Shown in pieces: positions 23,269 to 25,379 of a DNA stretch of 25,379 bases. The position numbers and the translations under genes were made by a program. Each line of letters begins with the position of its first letter. Positions within the stretch are counted from its first letter, which is position 1. The DNA is from Syntrophaceae bacterium UBA6109 (GTDB lineage Bacteria > Desulfobacterota > Syntrophia > Syntrophales > UBA6109): the NCBI GenBank assembly GCA_002428445.1, contig DIWJ01000033.1, positions 1 to 25,379 of the forward strand. The letters are read 5' to 3'. The notes beneath the pieces are model-generated. The model was not told the DNA's origin. It saw nothing but the letters and a program-made list of their open reading frames with translations, and did not search any database.

Positions 23269-24941
23269 CAATACAGTTCCCCGAACTGCTTGTCGCTGAT
23301 CTTCCCGTCAAGAAACGAATCGAGCAGTTTGGAGTGAGTCGCACTCTTCAGATCGTCCATGGCCTTGCTCAGCTGCTCGGCCGAAATGAAGCCCTTCTCG
23401 AAGGTGTTCTTCAATTTTCCCCGCGCGAGATCAACGTCCATCACCTTTGCCTTGTCCCAGTTGCGCGATACGGAGAAACTGCCGCTGCCGAACACCTGGG
23501 GTTTCTGTTCCATCCGCTTGAGCCTGTAGGCAGCACCGGGCACCGTGGTCTTCAGGTATTCCGCAAGTTCGTCGGCCTTGACCCACTGGTCCTTGGCCCC
23601 TTTGCCCTTCAGGCCTTCGATCAGGTAGTGGCTGAAGATCCCGCTCTTGAGCTCCGAGTCGTCCTCCCAGGACTGCTGGTTCGGCGCAGAGGAGGTGATC
23701 ACCATCTTGCCCGAGGCTGCCGGCTTGATGAGATCCGGCACGGCGAGCATGCCGACCAGCGGCTTGCCCCCCTTGGGGATGATCGATTTCCCGCCGCCGG
23801 AAAAACAGGCGTCGAGGGCCAGAAGCGCACCCTTCGCCTTGGATTTGTCAAGCAAGTCCTGGAGATAGGAAACGGTGATCGCCGTTTCCTCCAGGGCCTC
23901 GGGATCGGAAATGAGGACGTCCGACGGGATCAGGAAGGCATCGACAAACTTGTCACCCTTGGTCTTCGGCGCGCCGTGGCCCGAGAAGAAGACGTAGATG
24001 TAACCGTCCCAGGTGCGGATCTTCCGCAGCGCCGCGATCATCTCGTTCCTCGTCGCCTTCTCATTCAGGAGAAGAATCGCGTTCTCCTTCGGCACGCCGC
24101 CGTAGCGGAGGTCGGTGAGGACGTCATAGACTTTTCGTGCGTCGAGAGACGCGTAATTCAGCGCCGGGATGTCGGCCCTGTTCTTGTAGTCGATGCCGAT
24201 GACGACTGCGTGGGTATCCTTCCGCGCCGGAGGCAGTTTTTCCGTTGAAGACGCCGCGGGCAGCGTCGCCGCCGTTTCCGTCGTCCCCCTTTTCCCGGCC
24301 GCCGGAACCGCTGTGGCAGCGGCTTCCATCCGAGACCCTTTGCCGGCGGCATAGGCGGTCACTTCCCGCGCCAGGCTGATCTCCCTGGCCATTTCCCGGA
24401 AGGCCTCCATCGTCGCCTTCGTCGTCGCCTCGCCCACCAGCTCTTCCACGGGGATATACGGGCTGACCACCTCACGGCTCGTCCTCGTCGCGCTCCCGAT
24501 CCGCGACCATATGCGCATGTTGTCGGGCGTGACCATCGTCACCTTGAGGGTGACGGTGGAGTCGTACTTCATCCCGAATCCCAGCGCCACCTGCTTTCCC
24601 ACAAAGGCGACGTTTTCGAGCGTCGGGATGATGACGGCCGCGACGTCCGGCGGATAAGGTTTGCCGCTGACGATCTGGGTCTCGGCAAAGAGGGACGGAA
24701 ATATTTCCGTGCCGAATTTCCGCAGCAGCCGCCCCGAAGGAACGGTGGCAGGAACGCCATAGTACTCTTTCGTAAAGACGGCGCTCTCAGGCGGCAGATC
24801 GATTGCGACCTTCAGGGGAATCTGTTTCCCGATGGACGGTGGCACGGACGAGATATTCGCCATCGGCACGTTCAGATGGGACACGCACCCCGTTGAGAGA
24901 AGCGCCAGCAGCGCAAAACATCCCAAAGCAAATTTCTTCAT
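23268..24941 (-). CDS. Caspase-domain (peptidase C14) lipoprotein
   Basis: A 557-residue lipoprotein: MKKFALGC..., hydrophobic core, lipobox LSTGC with Cys19. Domains in order: an N-terminal envelope domain shared with the two downstream lipoproteins (about 25-200), an Ala/Thr-rich linker (about 201-240), a C14 caspase-type peptidase (about 241-490) and a C-terminal ~50-residue double SHOCT-like motif (508-557, AFEKG-like and FGELY end). The caspase dyad is visible as H322 in YVFFSGHG and C379 in LALDACFSGGG, so it should be active, cutting probably after a basic residue as bacterial caspase homologues often do (inference). The lipid anchor and signal peptide place it in the periplasm. ATG 24941 has GAGGA about 7 nt upstream. 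It lies 37 bp after ahcY and overlaps its first companion. Confidence 0.9.
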   Translation of the reverse strand: MKKFALGCFALLALLSTGCVSHLNVPMANISSVPPSIGKQIPLKVAIDLPPESAVFTKEYYGVPATVPSGRLLRKFGTEIFPSLFAETQIVSGKPYPPDVAAVIIPTLENVAFVGKQVALGFGMKYDSTVTLKVTMVTPDNMRIWSRIGSATRTSREVVSPYIPVEELVGEATTKATMEAFREMAREISLAREVTAYAAGKGSRMEAAATAVPAAGKRGTTETAATLPAASSTEKLPPARKDTHAVVIGIDYKNRADIPALNYASLDARKVYDVLTDLRYGGVPKENAILLLNEKATRNEMIAALRKIRTWDGYIYVFFSGHGAPKTKGDKFVDAFLIPSDVLISDPEALEETAITVSYLQDLLDKSKAKGALLALDACFSGGGKSIIPKGGKPLVGMLAVPDLIKPAASGKMVITSSAPNQQSWEDDSELKSGIFSHYLIEGLKGKGAKDQWVKADELAEYLKTTVPGAAYRLKRMEQKPQVFGSGSFSVSRNWDKAKVMDVDLARGKLKNTFEKGFISAEQLSKAMDDLKSATHSKLLDSFLDGKISDKQFGELY

Positions 24942-24978
24942 CCCCTGTTCCTCTTTCCCCTGTCCATCGCTCATCCTA

Positions 24979-25379
24979 TCAATAGCGGTAGTAATCCGGC
25001 TTGAACGGCCCGTCAGCTGGAATATCCAGGTAAGCGGCCTGCTTCTTCGAGAGCTTGGTGAGTTCCACCCCGAGGCGGTCCAGGTGAAGCCGCGCAACTT
25101 CCTCGTCGAGCCTCTTCGGCAGGGTGTGGACCCCGAGCTTCAGGGTTCCTTTCGCCAGTTCGATCTGCGCGAGGCACTGGTTCGTGAAGCTGTTGCTCAT
25201 GACAAAGCTGGGATGCCCCGTGGCGCAACCCAGGTTCACGAGACGACCCTCCGCGAGGAGGAGAATGGAGCGACCCGACTTGAGGGTCCACTTATCCACC
25301 TGGGGTTTGATGTTCTCGCGTTTGATCCCCCGCGTGCTCTGGAGATAACTCACTTCGATCTCGCTGTCGAAGTGGCCGA
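24979..25379 (-). CDS. ahcY: Adenosylhomocysteinase, C-terminal part (cut by window end)
   Basis: The last ~132 residues of S-adenosylhomocysteine hydrolase, which splits S-adenosylhomocysteine to adenosine and homocysteine with bound NAD and keeps methylation running. The frame continues without stop to the window edge, reading [13 protein letters not shown] at the edge. Other family signatures are [25 protein letters not shown], with the NAD-contacting N and H residues, and the conserved tail [29 protein letters not shown], the C-terminal lysine/tyrosine tail that reaches the partner subunit's NAD. A GTG at 25353 inside the frame is not the true start. The gene is complete only beyond the window. 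Confidence 0.96.
   Translation of the reverse strand, partial: GHFDSEIEVSYLQSTRGIKRENIKPQVDKWTLKSGRSILLLAEGRLVNLGCATGHPSFVMSNSFTNQCLAQIELAKGTLKLGVHTLPKRLDEEVARLHLDRLGVELTKLSKKQAAYLDIPADGPFKPDYYRY

Overview
The window reads as chromosomal DNA of a Gram-negative bacterium with moderately high GC. The lipopolysaccharide genes (lptF, lptG and a complete lipid A aminoarabinose set), several outer-membrane-type lipoproteins, a PAS/HAMP hybrid histidine kinase, a stand-alone secretion ATPase and a bacterial dynamin together suggest a deltaproteobacterial (Desulfobacterota, perhaps Syntrophales-like) host. That placement is inference from gene content, not from a marker gene.

Layout. 1-3 kb, minus strand: a secreted metallophosphoesterase and a GspE/PilB-type ATPase with a near-consensus sigma70 promoter. 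3.2-6.9 kb, plus strand: a 1009-residue hybrid sensor kinase and a UspA protein. 7.3-7.9 kb, minus strand: a lipoprotein with its own promoter. 8.1-17.9 kb, minus strand: nine tightly packed genes, transcribed in the order dynamin-like GTPase, small STAND-like NTPase, HIT protein, arnT, arnB, arnC, arnA formyltransferase, arnA decarboxylase, arnD. The six arn genes make and attach 4-amino-4-deoxy-L-arabinose to lipid A, the classic polymyxin-resistance modification. ArnA, one fused protein in Escherichia coli, is two genes here, and no arnE, arnF or ugd is present. 18.2-21.3 kb, plus strand: a crotonase-fold enoyl-CoA isomerase-like gene and the lptF-lptG pair of LPS-export permeases. 21.5-25.4 kb, minus strand: ahcY (cut by the window end), then a lipoprotein carrying a caspase domain, then two paralogous lipoproteins that share its N-terminal and C-terminal domains but lack the caspase.

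Three intergenic copies of a ~124-bp, fully palindromic repeat lie at about 1.1, 7.1 and 21.4 kb. Paired substitutions between copies keep the stem intact.

The most promising novelty is the translationally coupled caspase/lipoprotein trio (21.5-24.9 kb). Next are the dynamin plus minimal STAND-like NTPase plus HIT unit placed at the head of the lipid A modification operon, and the covarying palindromic repeat. Much of the window concerns the cell envelope: LPS export, lipid A modification, lipoproteins, a membrane-remodelling GTPase and a secretion ATPase. I saw no tRNA, rRNA, CRISPR array, transposase or phage gene.
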